Origin: Pontibacter amylolyticus
GTDB lineage: Bacteria > Bacteroidota > Bacteroidia > Cytophagales > Hymenobacteraceae
Direction: 5' to 3'
Assembly (NCBI RefSeq): GCF_014638845.1
Contig: NZ_BMFP01000005.1
Location: 434,026-498,025 of the forward strand
Length of the DNA: 64,000 bases
Part shown: positions 44,224 to 53,600 of the stretch, piece by piece
Layout of the letters: the number at the start of each line of letters is the position of its first letter
Position numbering within the stretch: the first letter of the stretch is position 1
The notes under the pieces: model-generated
Databases searched by the model: none
Told to the model about the DNA's origin: nothing
Seen by the model: only the letters and a program-made list of their open reading frames with translations
Translations under genes and position numbers: made by a program

Positions 44224-47200
44224 ATGGCAGAAGACAAAATCAGGAGGCTCAAACAGGTTGCAACTACTTTAAACATTGGTACAGCTACCATTGTGGATTA
44301 CCTCTCTGCTAAAGGCTTTGACGTGGAAAACAAACCCACCACCAAAATCACGGCAGAGCAGTTCGGTATGCTGGCTAAAGAGTTCGCCTCTTCCATGCAA
44401 GACAAGATTGAAGCGGAAGAACTGAACATCGGCAAGAAACCACAAAGCAACCAGATAGTGGAATCGGAGCCTCATCACGAGCCAAAGAAAACAGCAGAGC
44501 CTGAGCAGGAGATCCTGATCAAGAACGCGCACCAGCCGAAAAGCGAAGCCACAGAGGCGAAGCCAAAAGCGGAGCCGGCACCGGCGCCTGTTGAAGCAAA
44601 GCTTCCGGGCATAAAGGTACTCGGCAAAATAGAGCTCGACTCCAAAGGTCGTCCTATACCTAAGCCAGCTGCCCCTAAAGCCGAAGAGCCAATGGCACCT
44701 GCAGTTGAGCAGCCAAAAGCCCCGGAAGCGAAAGCGCCGGAGCAGCCTGCCCCTGCCCCACAAGTAGAGAAGCCTGTGGAGAAACCGGCAGCGCCTGTGC
44801 AGGAAACACCTGCCGCTGAAGCGCCTAAAGCTGAAACCCCTAAGGTGGAAGCTCCAAAAGTTGAAACGCCACAGCAACCGGCAACGCCTCCTGCCCCTGC
44901 TGCGGAACAGAAACCAGCTGAAAAACCAGCTGAAACAGCAAAAGCTCCTGCGCAAGCAGCGGCACCACAGGCACCGGAAAAGCCGGCACCTGCTACTCCT
45001 GAAGAAAAAGGACCAGAACAAATAGAAACAATTACAGCAAAAGCCGACCAGCTGAAAGGCCTTACGGTGCTAGGCAAGATTGAATTGCCAGACAGCTCCC
45101 GTAGAAAAGGTACCAAGCCGGTAGCGTCTTCTGATGATAAGAAGGCCGGTAAGAAGAAAAAGCGCAAGCGCATTATTGTGGCCGGCCCGGAACAGGGTGG
45201 CGGTCAGAACCAGGGACAAAGTGTTTCCAATCCACAGGCTCGCCCTATCCAGCACACGGGTGGTGGCGGCGGAGGCTATCAGGGCAATCGTCCGGGACAG
45301 CGTCCTGGCGGCGGACCTGGAGGCCCGGGTGGCCGTGGACCACGCAATGCCCCTGGACCACGTGTAGAAAAAGCAGAAGTAACGGATAAGGAAATCCAGG
45401 AGCAGATCAAAGCGACGCTTGCGAAGCTAAGCGGCGGCAAAGGGGGCGGTGGCAACCGCGCCAAGTACCGTCGTGAGAAGCGCTCTGCTATTGCGGACGC
45501 AACAGAAGAGCGTCGTTTGATGGAGCAGGCAGAGTCGAAGACCCTGCGTGTAACAGAGTTCGTGTCTGCCAATGACCTGGCAGCGCTGATGAACGTGAGC
45601 GTGAATGATGTTATCAAGGTATGTATGCAGCTGGGTATGTTCGTATCCATTAACCAACGCCTTGACGCCGAAGCCATCACCATCATCGCAGACGAATTTG
45701 GCTATGCAGTTGACTTCATCACATCAGAGGATGAGCAGGCGCTTGAAGATACAATAGAAGACAACGAAGAGGATCTGTTGGATCGTGCCCCAATTGTGAC
45801 CATCATGGGTCACGTTGACCACGGTAAAACTTCCCTCCTTGACTATATCCGAAATGCCAACGTAACAGCTGGCGAGGCCGGCGGTATCACGCAGCACATC
45901 GGTGCCTACAAGGTGCAGACAGAGAGCGGACGTACCGTTACCTTCCTGGATACGCCGGGTCACGAAGCCTTTACGGCTATGCGTGCCCGTGGTGCCAAAA
46001 TAACGGACGTTGTTATTATTGTGGTAGCAGCTGATGACTCGGTGATGCCGCAGACAAAAGAGGCCATCAACCACGCACAGGCAGCCGGTTCTCCTATCAT
46101 CATTGCACTGAACAAAATAGACAAACCAGCCGCTAACCCGGATAAGGTTCGTGAAGAGCTCGCTCAGATGAACATCCTGGTAGAGGAATGGGGTGGTAAA
46201 TACCAGTCGCAGGAAATCTCAGCGAAAACAGGACAGGGTATTCCTGACTTGTTGGAGAAAGTATTGCTGGAGGCCGAGCTCCTGGAGCTCAAGGCCAACC
46301 CGGACCGAAACGCTGTGGGTACGGTTATCGAAGCATCGCTTGACAAAGGCCGTGGCTACGTAGCAACGGTGCTGGTGCAGACCGGTACTCTCAGAGTAGG
46401 TGATGTGGTACTGGCAGGCTCCCACTACGGTAGGGTGAAAGCCATGACCGACCACCGTGGCCGCAAGATGAAAGAGGCAGGCCCATCCACCCCGGTACAG
46501 TTGCTGGGTCTGGACGGTGCGCCACAGGCCGGCGACAAGTTCCAGGTAATGGAATCGGAGCGCGAGGCACGTGAAATCGCCACCAACCGGGCACAGGTAC
46601 AGCGTGAGCAAAGCCTGCGCACCCGCAAGCACATCACCCTGGATGAAATTGGTCGCCGTCTGGCCATCGGTACGTTCAAGGAGCTTAACGTGATTGTGAA
46701 GGGTGACGTGGACGGTTCCGTAGAGGCACTAGCCGACTCCCTGTTGAAACTGTCCACTGCCGAGGTGCAGGTGAACATCATCAGCAAAGGTGTAGGCGCC
46801 ATCTCTGAATCTGACGTATTGCTGGCTTCGGCTTCTGATGCGATCATCATCGGTTTCCAGGTACGTCCTTCCCAGAACGCCCGCAGACTGGCAGAGCAGG
46901 AACAGATCGACGTTCGTCTGTACTCTATCATCTACGATGCGATCAACGAGGTGAAAGACGCGATGGAAGGCATGCTTGCTCCTACCATGAAAGAGGAGAT
47001 CACGGGCAACGCCGAAGTTCGCGACGTATTCCGCATCACCAAGGTTGGTACGATTGCAGGTTGTATGATCACCGACGGCTCTATTCAGCGTAACTCCAGA
47101 GTACGTCTGGTGCGTGACGGCATCGTGGTACACGACGGTGAGATTCTGGCCCTCAAGCGTTTCAAGGACGATGTGTCTGAAGTACGCCAGGGTTACGAGT

Positions 47201-47289
47201 GCGGTATCAGCCTGAAAGGATACAACGAGATCGAGATTGGTGACGTGATCGAAGCTTACGTAGAAAAAGAAGTGAAGCGTACGCTGTAA
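44224..47289 (+). CDS. infB: Translation initiation factor IF-2
   Basis: GTPase that brings initiator tRNA to the 30S subunit. The 1021 residues are long for the family because of a Pro/Ala/Glu/Lys-rich segment (about 60-260) and a Gly-rich linker with basic clusters (about 300-420). The G domain starts near 525: '[12 protein letters not shown]' (G1), 'DTPGHEAF' (G3, near 577), 'NKIDKP' (G4, near 630) and 'SAKTGQG' (G5). EF-Tu-like and C-terminal domains follow and end '[10 protein letters not shown]'. Last gene of the operon. Only one AGGTATA-type word lies in its 3 kb. Confidence 0.97.
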   Translation: MAEDKIRRLKQVATTLNIGTATIVDYLSAKGFDVENKPTTKITAEQFGMLAKEFASSMQDKIEAEELNIGKKPQSNQIVESEPHHEPKKTAEPEQEILIKNAHQPKSEATEAKPKAEPAPAPVEAKLPGIKVLGKIELDSKGRPIPKPAAPKAEEPMAPAVEQPKAPEAKAPEQPAPAPQVEKPVEKPAAPVQETPAAEAPKAETPKVEAPKVETPQQPATPPAPAAEQKPAEKPAETAKAPAQAAAPQAPEKPAPATPEEKGPEQIETITAKADQLKGLTVLGKIELPDSSRRKGTKPVASSDDKKAGKKKKRKRIIVAGPEQGGGQNQGQSVSNPQARPIQHTGGGGGGYQGNRPGQRPGGGPGGPGGRGPRNAPGPRVEKAEVTDKEIQEQIKATLAKLSGGKGGGGNRAKYRREKRSAIADATEERRLMEQAESKTLRVTEFVSANDLAALMNVSVNDVIKVCMQLGMFVSINQRLDAEAITIIADEFGYAVDFITSEDEQALEDTIEDNEEDLLDRAPIVTIMGHVDHGKTSLLDYIRNANVTAGEAGGITQHIGAYKVQTESGRTVTFLDTPGHEAFTAMRARGAKITDVVIIVVAADDSVMPQTKEAINHAQAAGSPIIIALNKIDKPAANPDKVREELAQMNILVEEWGGKYQSQEISAKTGQGIPDLLEKVLLEAELLELKANPDRNAVGTVIEASLDKGRGYVATVLVQTGTLRVGDVVLAGSHYGRVKAMTDHRGRKMKEAGPSTPVQLLGLDGAPQAGDKFQVMESEREAREIATNRAQVQREQSLRTRKHITLDEIGRRLAIGTFKELNVIVKGDVDGSVEALADSLLKLSTAEVQVNIISKGVGAISESDVLLASASDAIIIGFQVRPSQNARRLAEQEQIDVRLYSIIYDAINEVKDAMEGMLAPTMKEEITGNAEVRDVFRITKVGTIAGCMITDGSIQRNSRVRLVRDGIVVHDGEILALKRFKDDVSEVRQGYECGISLKGYNEIEIGDVIEAYVEKEVKRTL

Positions 47290-47312
47290 TAAAGCTGCAG
47301 CTTGAATCATAA

Positions 47313-47347
47313 AGAAGGCTCTTGCGAAAGCAGGAGCCTTTTGTTTT
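47313..47347 (+). terminator. Terminator of infB
   Basis: AAGGCTC and the matching GAGCCTT enclose a loop with an internal CTTGCGAAAGCAGG pairing and are followed by TTGTTTTT. Confidence 0.85.
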
Positions 47348-47359
47348 TGGCCGCAGACA

Positions 47360-47925
47360 CTGGCTATACCTGAAAAAGAATACCTATACCTGAGCATTTG
47401 CTTTAACTGAGAAGGGCTATACCTGAATACAGCAGCGCTATCACTACTTAATTAAGAGCATGTTTGAGGTGATGAAACCATCCTATCTACTGATTCTGTC
47501 AAAGTAAGTAGATGCTCTTCAATACATCCATACCCCAAAGCTTTATCGAGGCCTTTATTCCCAATCCTATGAACTTAAGGAGATGCTCTTCGGGATTTCT
47601 TAATCCCGAGGTTGACTGTTCGGGATGTCCACGTCCCCATAAACCAAAATATGGATTACGCGGATCTGGAGACCCGATACAGTTGGGATTCGGACTGATA
47701 AATCCGAATCAGCTATTGTCTCCTCTAGGAAAATAAAAAGCTCACAACAACCATAATATACCTGATGCAATTACGAGACTATACCCTAGAATAAATTTGC
47801 CAGCTACTAAATAAGCTCTCACTTTCGCTCTTCTGCAGTGCTAAGTCTATACCTGAAATGCTGTCTTATTGTGTAGTAAAAACAAGCCATGTATGTTGCG
47901 CGCGTGGCTTATACTGTACATGATC
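47360..47925. repeat. Intergenic repeat island after infB
   Basis: About 570 bases with no credible gene and seven GGTATA/TATACC words, the densest non-coding group in the window. Hairpin words include CGGGATT-TCTT-AATCCCG (about 47589-47606) and ATTCGGA..TCCGAAT (about 47689-47710). The segment GCTCTTCGGG..AATCCCGAGG repeats that at 21952-21979. Confidence 0.65.
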
Positions 47926-47927
47926 AC

Positions 47928-47968
47928 AAAAAAAGCCCCGCCTGAAAAATCAAGCGGGGCTTTTAAAT
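47928..47968 (-). terminator. Terminator of the 47986 gene
   Basis: On the minus strand AAAAGCCCCGC and GCGGGGCTTTT pair around a loop of about 13 bases and are followed by a T run. Confidence 0.85.
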
Positions 47969-47985
47969 GTTTTCGTGTTGTGCTA

Positions 47986-48330
47986 TTACAATGAATGGCG
48001 GGCAAGGCGACGCTTGTCGCGCTTGTGCTTACGGTGCATTTCTTTCTCTTTTTTCAGAATGGCCTCCATACGCTTGCTTCCTTTGATGCGGTCTTTGGTG
48101 AAGCGGCTACGGTTTGAGTTTTCATAGGCATTCCAGCGTGCATCCATACCGGCAGCGCGAGCGCCAACGGCATCAGTGGTAGTACCCTTTTCCTGCACCC
48201 TGGCAGTACCCCAGTATTCGTCTTTCCCGGAGTTCAGCGAAGTACTCGAAGAACTGGAAGTTTGTGCCATCGCATCGGACACGAACAGGAGGAAAGCCAG
48301 AGAGAATAGTAACGATATGATTTTTTTCAT
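47986..48330 (-). CDS. Small exported basic protein, unknown function
   Basis: A 114-residue protein. The Met at 48330 gives a signal peptide ('IISLLFSLAFLLFVSDAMAQ', cut after AMA). A Ser/Thr-rich stretch, an acidic patch and a highly basic tail ('KEKEMHRKHKRDKRRLARH') follow. I do not recognise a family. The basic tail could bind nucleic acid or lipid A phosphate, but this is speculation. It is transcribed alone with a clear terminator. Confidence 0.65.
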   Translation of the reverse strand: MKKIISLLFSLAFLLFVSDAMAQTSSSSSTSLNSGKDEYWGTARVQEKGTTTDAVGARAAGMDARWNAYENSNRSRFTKDRIKGSKRMEAILKKEKEMHRKHKRDKRRLARHSL

Positions 48331-48423
48331 AAATCCACTTTTGATAATGTACCTATACAACGTACATCATCCACTAAAGTATACATTTTTAGTGAATAAC
48401 AAGAAGTGCCCAACAAAAGTTTA

Positions 48424-49383
48424 CTATTCAAATTTGTAGGATAATCCTATTCCCATGGTTTCTTTCAGCTGCAAACGAGGCCCTTTCCCATCCATTGTGC
48501 CATCACCGCCGCGGTCAATATCGATCAAAATATCATCATCGTAGATCATATGCACAAAGAGGCTGGCTGACAAAAACTTATTCACCTTAAAGTTTACCAG
48601 GTTCTCCCAACTCACGTCAATGTTCTTGGCATTGTGCAGGTAGTTGGAGAACAAATCGGCTTTGGATTGAAGGGTCACGTTCTTAAAGACCTCATTCTTG
48701 AAGCGCACATTCACAAAGCCACCGAACTCTTCGCGCAGCCGCTCCCCGGTGCCAGGTATAAGATTGCCTTCCAGGTCACGCTGAGCAGGCTCCACCCCAA
48801 AAGCCCCGTAGTCGGCCATGCGCTGGTTGAGCACAGCCGTGAACTTGCCGGTAAAGGGAGAAATAAATACCGAGAGCTTGGGATTGGGCTTGTAGTCCAT
48901 ACCGATAGAGGCCAGCACGAAAGCGGGTGCCATGAAGTTGGAAACCACCGAATCGCGCTCAGGGGTATACGTTGGGCTGATCTGGGTGCGGGTATTGAGC
49001 TGCGTCGTGTAAAACCACTTGCTCGAAGCCTGGCGCCCATACTTCAGGTTCAGCTCCAGCCGATCGTCACTTTTGCGTAGGCGCTGCTCCTGCAGTTTCA
49101 CGGTGCCGTAAGTCAGGTCCAGGGTATTGTTCCAGGTGTTTTTCCCTTTCTTATAGTTGCTGTAGATGTTCAGTATACCCAGGGCTGAGAGCGAACTCTG
49201 CCCCCCAGCTGCCCAGTTACTCAGACTCACCTGACTGAAGTTGATCGTACCGGTACCGCCAAAGTCCCAGATTTTCGGCACCGCCGCCGTATCGACCGGC
49301 GCGTCCTGAGCTGATGCGGAGAAAAAACCAACATGTGAGAGGAAGAAAAAGAGGAAAAGAAAGCGCAATAAAGCCTTAAGCAT
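48424..49383 (-). CDS. DUF3078 outer-membrane protein
   Basis: A 319-residue exported protein. The start at 49383 gives a signal peptide ending 'FFSASAQ'. 'GTINFSQVSLSNWAAGGQSS' is the hallmark of DUF3078, a Bacteroidota outer-membrane beta-barrel family. It is followed by alternating strands ('KWFYTTQLNTRTQI') to a terminal 'GIGLSYKFE'. The role is unknown. It runs in the same direction as the small basic protein gene downstream, with a gap of 93 bases. Confidence 0.9.
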   Translation of the reverse strand: MLKALLRFLFLFFFLSHVGFFSASAQDAPVDTAAVPKIWDFGGTGTINFSQVSLSNWAAGGQSSLSALGILNIYSNYKKGKNTWNNTLDLTYGTVKLQEQRLRKSDDRLELNLKYGRQASSKWFYTTQLNTRTQISPTYTPERDSVVSNFMAPAFVLASIGMDYKPNPKLSVFISPFTGKFTAVLNQRMADYGAFGVEPAQRDLEGNLIPGTGERLREEFGGFVNVRFKNEVFKNVTLQSKADLFSNYLHNAKNIDVSWENLVNFKVNKFLSASLFVHMIYDDDILIDIDRGGDGTMDGKGPRLQLKETMGIGLSYKFE

Positions 49384-49539
49384 GAAAATAAGGTATAAAG
49401 TGAGCGTACTGTATTTAAAAATTGCACAAATATAACAAATCAAGACCAGAGGGACGGCGCTGATGTGAATCTTTAGGGAAGGGCCATTAGAACTGAGCCA
49501 CTGCCGGATTGCACTTTAGGGATTTAGCTAAATCACTAC

Positions 49540-49547
49540 TATATTTG
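49540..49547 (+). promoter_or_regulatory. -7 box of the enoyl-CoA hydratase gene
   Basis: TATATTTG matches TAnnTTTG, 34 bases before the ATG at 49582. Confidence 0.5.
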
Positions 49548-49581
49548 CTGCTGTTATCTAAATACCATACCGTATTAAACT

Positions 49582-50364
49582 ATGTCTCTATACGAAAACC
49601 TGCTGCTCAACCTCGATAATGGCATTCTGGTCATCACTATCAATCGCGCAGATAAGCTAAATGCCCTCAACATCGACACCATCAGGGAGATCAAGACTGC
49701 CATCCAGCAAGTCTATGACGATCCTGCTGTGAAGGGGGCCATCTTTACCGGTGCCGGCGAGAAAGCTTTTGTAGCGGGTGCTGACATTTCGGAGATCTCG
49801 GAACTGAGCGAGGTGAACGCCCGCAGTTTTGCGGAGCGTGGCCAGGAGGTTTTCAGCATGATCGAGCGCTGCACCAAACCTGTGATCGCTGCCGTGAATG
49901 GCTTTGCCCTCGGAGGTGGTTGCGAACTGGCCATGGCCTGCCACATGCGCGTTGCCAGCGAAGGCGCCCGTTTTGGTCAGCCGGAAGTAAACCTGGGCCT
50001 GATACCGGGCTACGGCGGAACGCAGCGCCTGACGCAGCTGATCGGCAAAGGCAAGGCGATGGAACTGATGATGACCGCCGACATGATTGGTGCCGGCGAA
50101 GCCAAGGCGCTTGGTCTGGTCAACCACGTGGTACCTGCCGTGGAACTGATGCCAAAGTGTATGGAGATCCTGAACAAGATCGTATCCAAGGCGCCACTGG
50201 CCATTGGCTTGGTAATCGACTGCGTAAACGCCGTGTACGACAAAGATGAGAACGGCTACCAGACAGAGGCCAACTCATTTGCGCGCTGCTGCTCTTCACA
50301 AGACTTTATTGAGGGCACTAACGCATTCCTGGAGAAACGCAAGCCCGTGTTCAAAGGCGCTTAA
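49582..50364 (+). CDS. Enoyl-CoA hydratase/isomerase family protein
   Basis: Crotonase-fold enzyme of 260 residues, expected to hydrate 2-enoyl-CoA in fatty-acid or amino-acid breakdown. Both catalytic glutamates of true hydratases are present: Glu in 'GGGCELAMAC' (near 114) and Glu in 'GQPEVNLGLIPGYGGTQRL' (near 134). The oxyanion hole is 'AFVAGADISE'. No other beta-oxidation gene is adjacent, so the pathway is open. A terminator made of inverted AGGTATAG words follows. Confidence 0.93.
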   Translation: MSLYENLLLNLDNGILVITINRADKLNALNIDTIREIKTAIQQVYDDPAVKGAIFTGAGEKAFVAGADISEISELSEVNARSFAERGQEVFSMIERCTKPVIAAVNGFALGGGCELAMACHMRVASEGARFGQPEVNLGLIPGYGGTQRLTQLIGKGKAMELMMTADMIGAGEAKALGLVNHVVPAVELMPKCMEILNKIVSKAPLAIGLVIDCVNAVYDKDENGYQTEANSFARCCSSQDFIEGTNAFLEKRKPVFKGA

Positions 50365-50380
50365 TCTTATACCTGCAGCA

Positions 50381-50424
50381 ACGCGCTATACCTGGCATAA
50401 AAGGCAGGTATAGCGCGTTCTGTC
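50381..50424 (+). terminator. Terminator from inverted CAGGTATAG words
   Basis: AACGCGCTATACCTG and CAGGTATAGCGCGTT form a 15-base-pair stem around GCATAAAAGG and are followed by CTGTCTTTTT. The inner part of the stem is the window-wide word and its complement. Confidence 0.8.
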
Positions 50425-50466
50425 TTTTTCAGTGATACCTATACCTCCCTGCCCTAAAACAAACGC

Positions 50467-51960
50467 ATGAGCATTGCCAAAAAACTGGTCGGGCAAACGG
50501 CTGCCTACGGACTGAGCAGCATTGTGGGCCGCGCCCTCAACTACCTGCTTGTGCCGGTCTATACCCGGGTGTTCCTACCCGAGGAGTATGGGGTCGTTTC
50601 TTACCTGTACGCTTTCGTGGCTTTCTTCAACGTGGTGTATACCTACGGCATGGAGACTGCTTTTTTCCGCTTTGCCAACAAGCCTGAGCAAGACCCGAGA
50701 ACAGTTTACAACCGGGTACTGAGCGCCATTCTGGTCAGCAGCACGATCCTAACAGGTATACTGCTGCTCTTCTCTCAGCAAATTGCAGATTACATCGGCT
50801 ACCCAGAACAGCGGGAGTACATCGTCTGGCTGGCGCTTGTGCTGGCGATCGATGCGCTGGTGGCTATACCGTTTGCCTGGCTGCGGCACCAGAACAAAGC
50901 CATTAAATTCGCCTCCATCAAACTGGCTAATATCCTGCTCACTGTTGGTGCCAATCTGTTTTTCCTGGTTTTGCTGCGGCACATCTACGAAGGGCAGTAC
51001 CTGCAAAGCCTTCAGCCAATGGCCGCATACCTTTATAATCCTGATTTTGGAGTCGGCTATATCTTCCTGATCAACCTGGTGGCCAATGCCCTGCTACTGC
51101 CCATGCTTTGGAAAGAGCTCCGTATTTTCCGCTTCAGGCTGGATGTAGAACAGCTCAAGCCAATGCTGCAATACGCCTGGCCGCTCCTGTTCATGGGCTT
51201 GGCCGGTATGGTCAACGAAGTGATCGACCGTATTCTGCTGGAGCGCTACCTGCCCGAGGGCTTTTACCCGGGCACCAGTAACATGGCCGCCGTCGGTATA
51301 TACAGCGCCTGCTACAAGCTCGCCATTTTCATGACGCTCACCATACAGGCTTTCCGCTATGCCGCCGAGCCGTTCTTTTTCTCGCAAGCGAAAGAAAAGG
51401 AATCGCCGCAAGCCTTTGCTCTGGTCATGAAATGGTTTGTGATCGCCTGCGCTTTCATCTACCTGTTTATCTCGACTAACCTCGAAGACTTCGCCTTGCT
51501 GATCGGTCCCGAATACCATGACGGTTTGATGGTGGTACCAGTGCTGCTATTAGCTAACCTGTTCCTGGGCATCTACTACAACCTCACTGTGTGGTTCAAG
51601 CTGACAGACAAAACGCATTTCGGCACTTACATCAGCTTTGGTGGCGCGGCAATTACCATAGTTTTCAACCTGCTGCTTATACCTGTGCTAGGCTACATGG
51701 GCTCCGCTATTGCCACACTCATCTGCTACGCAGGTATGGCACTGGCAACTTACCTTTTGGGCAATGTGCACTACCCGATCCCCTACCCTGTCAAAACCAT
51801 CCTGGGTTACATCGCCCTGGCCACGGTGCTGGTGGCGGCAGCTTATTTTATACCTGTCGAAAACTTCTGGCTGCGCCATGCATACCATTTAGCCTTATGC
51901 GGCGTTTTCCTGGCGGTGGTGTGGTTCAGGGAGCGGGCCTACTTTTTAACTAAGAAATAA
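50467..51960 (+). CDS. Polysaccharide flippase (Wzx/MVF-like)
   Basis: Inner-membrane lipid-linked oligosaccharide flippase of 497 residues with about 14 helices. 'GQTAAYGLSSIVGRALNYLLVPVYTRV' at the N-terminus and 'GLAGMVNEVIDRILLERYLP' in the middle are characteristic of the polysaccharide biosynthesis protein (MATE/MOP) superfamily. Its cargo is unknown. It begins a co-directional run (flippase, dut, nucleotidyltransferase, TPR, DUF4292, EnvC). The 16-base gap to dut suggests shared transcription. Confidence 0.9.
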   Translation: MSIAKKLVGQTAAYGLSSIVGRALNYLLVPVYTRVFLPEEYGVVSYLYAFVAFFNVVYTYGMETAFFRFANKPEQDPRTVYNRVLSAILVSSTILTGILLLFSQQIADYIGYPEQREYIVWLALVLAIDALVAIPFAWLRHQNKAIKFASIKLANILLTVGANLFFLVLLRHIYEGQYLQSLQPMAAYLYNPDFGVGYIFLINLVANALLLPMLWKELRIFRFRLDVEQLKPMLQYAWPLLFMGLAGMVNEVIDRILLERYLPEGFYPGTSNMAAVGIYSACYKLAIFMTLTIQAFRYAAEPFFFSQAKEKESPQAFALVMKWFVIACAFIYLFISTNLEDFALLIGPEYHDGLMVVPVLLLANLFLGIYYNLTVWFKLTDKTHFGTYISFGGAAITIVFNLLLIPVLGYMGSAIATLICYAGMALATYLLGNVHYPIPYPVKTILGYIALATVLVAAAYFIPVENFWLRHAYHLALCGVFLAVVWFRERAYFLTKK

Positions 51961-51976
51961 TCTTTATCTTTAATAG

Positions 51977-52426
51977 ATGAACACGACGAACTTACCGGTT
52001 AAAGTCATTAACCAATCCAAACACGTACTCCCTTCTTACCAAACGGAGCATTCGGCAGGTATGGACCTGCGCGCCAACTTAGAGGCACCCGTTATCCTGA
52101 AGCCGCTGCAGCGCGCCCTTATACCTACCGGCCTTTTCATCGAACTCCCCGAAGGACATGAGGCGCAGATCAGACCCCGCTCCGGACTGGCCTACAAGCA
52201 CGGCATTTCCATCGTGAACAGCCCGGGCACCATTGATGCTGATTATCGTGGCGAGATCAAGGTATTGTTGGTCAACCTGTCGGATCAGGACTTTGTGGTA
52301 GAGGACGGCGAGCGTGTGGCCCAGATGGTGGTGGCCCGTTACGAGCGCGTGACCTGGGCAGAAGCCGAAGTACTGACCGACACCGAGCGCGGTGCCGGTG
52401 GCTATGGCAGCACAGGCACGAAGTAG
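51977..52426 (+). CDS. dut: dUTP diphosphatase
   Basis: Hydrolyses dUTP to dUMP to keep uracil out of DNA. It is a trimeric enzyme of 149 residues with all five motifs: 'AGMDLRANL' (1), '[10 protein letters not shown]' (2), '[11 protein letters not shown]' with the catalytic Asp (3), 'ERVAQMVV' (4) and '[10 protein letters not shown]' (5). Confidence 0.97.
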   Translation: MNTTNLPVKVINQSKHVLPSYQTEHSAGMDLRANLEAPVILKPLQRALIPTGLFIELPEGHEAQIRPRSGLAYKHGISIVNSPGTIDADYRGEIKVLLVNLSDQDFVVEDGERVAQMVVARYERVTWAEAEVLTDTERGAGGYGSTGTK

Positions 52427-52527
52427 GTCAGCAGCAAAGTCATCAACACAAGGTATAGCCAGCCTTCTCCTGCTTTTTAGTGAGGGCTAAAACCAAACAT
52501 CCAGAATACAGTATTAATCAAAACCAA

Positions 52528-52554
52528 TAGTGGCCGGACTCCTCGTCCGGCTAC
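52528..52554. repeat. Single REP-like hairpin before the nucleotidyltransferase gene
   Basis: GCCGGAC-TCCTC-GTCCGGC (about 52533-52551) is a seven-pair hairpin of the same style as the hairpin words at 22080-22101. It lies in the spacer after dut and could act as a weak terminator. Confidence 0.55.
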
Positions 52555-52580
52555 ATTTTTCAATCCATAAACTAATAGCT

Positions 52581-53588
52581 ATGAGGATTATTGTACCTAT
52601 GGCAGGTATGGGCAAGCGTATGCGCCCGCACACTCTTACAGTTCCTAAACCACTTATACCTATTGCAGGCAAGCCGATCGTGCAGCGCCTGGTAGAAGAC
52701 ATTGCCAAAGTATGCCACGAGCCCATTGAGGAAGTGGCCTTCATCATCGGTCACTTTGGTGAGGCCGTGGAGCGCGACCTGAAAGCCATCGCCGAATCGG
52801 TTGGCGCGAAAGGCAGCATTTTTTACCAGGAAGAAGCCCTGGGCACGGCGCACGCCATCATGTGCGCACAGGACTCGCTGGAGGGCAAAGTGGTAGTAGC
52901 CTTTGCCGACACCCTTTTCAAAGCCGACTTCAAACTCGACACCAACGCCGACGGCACTATCTGGGTGCAGCGCGTGGAAGACCCGCGTCCGTTTGGCGTG
53001 GTGAAGCTGGGCGACAACGGCGAGATCACCGACTTTGTGGAGAAGCCGCAGGAGTTCGTGTCAGACATGGCGATCATCGGCATCTACTATTTTAAAGACG
53101 GCGTATACCTGCGCAGCGAACTGCAGTATCTCCTCGACAACGACATCAAAGACAAGGGCGAGTACCAGCTGACGAACGCGCTGGAGAACATGAAAAACAA
53201 AGGCACGAAATTTATTCCTGCCGTTATCTCAGAATGGCTCGATTGCGGCAATAAAGACGCAACCGTTTACACAAATCAACGCTATTTAGAGTATATAAAG
53301 GATGAGCAGGGCCTGGTAGCCGCGTCGGCCAACATCCAGAACTCTGTCATCATCCCGCCCGTGTATATCGGAGAGAATGCCGTGATCCACAATTCAGTGG
53401 TAGGACCGCACGTTTCTATTGGAGACAACACCAGCGTACTGGCGTCTATTGTGGGCAATTCCATCGTTCAGAAGGAGTCGACAATCAAAAACGGGAACAT
53501 AGCAAACTCAATGGTAGGTAATTTTGTTTCCTATGAAGGCCGCCAGTCAGACCTGAGCCTTGGCGACTACAATACGCTCAAAGATTAG
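52581..53588 (+). CDS. Sugar nucleotidyltransferase with beta-helix tail
   Basis: Makes an NDP-sugar from a sugar-1-phosphate. The 335-residue start at 52581 gives the family opening 'MRIIVPMAGMGKRMRPHT' with the nucleotide-binding loop and 'VPKPLIPIAGKPI' with the sugar-phosphate Lys. 'FADTLFKADF' holds the metal Asp. Residues from about 255 on are hexapeptide repeats ('SVIIPPVYIGENAVIHNSVV'). It is closest to RmlA/GlmU-like enzymes. The exact sugar is unknown. The upstream frame extension to 52530 overlaps a hairpin and is rejected. Confidence 0.88.
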   Translation: MRIIVPMAGMGKRMRPHTLTVPKPLIPIAGKPIVQRLVEDIAKVCHEPIEEVAFIIGHFGEAVERDLKAIAESVGAKGSIFYQEEALGTAHAIMCAQDSLEGKVVVAFADTLFKADFKLDTNADGTIWVQRVEDPRPFGVVKLGDNGEITDFVEKPQEFVSDMAIIGIYYFKDGVYLRSELQYLLDNDIKDKGEYQLTNALENMKNKGTKFIPAVISEWLDCGNKDATVYTNQRYLEYIKDEQGLVAASANIQNSVIIPPVYIGENAVIHNSVVGPHVSIGDNTSVLASIVGNSIVQKESTIKNGNIANSMVGNFVSYEGRQSDLSLGDYNTLKD

Positions 53589-53600
53589 CATACCTATTTT

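Noticed and set aside
47512..47736. 74-codon frame after infB
   Set aside because: It lies in a repeat island, is Pro/Gly/Ser-rich by composition and has no regulatory context.
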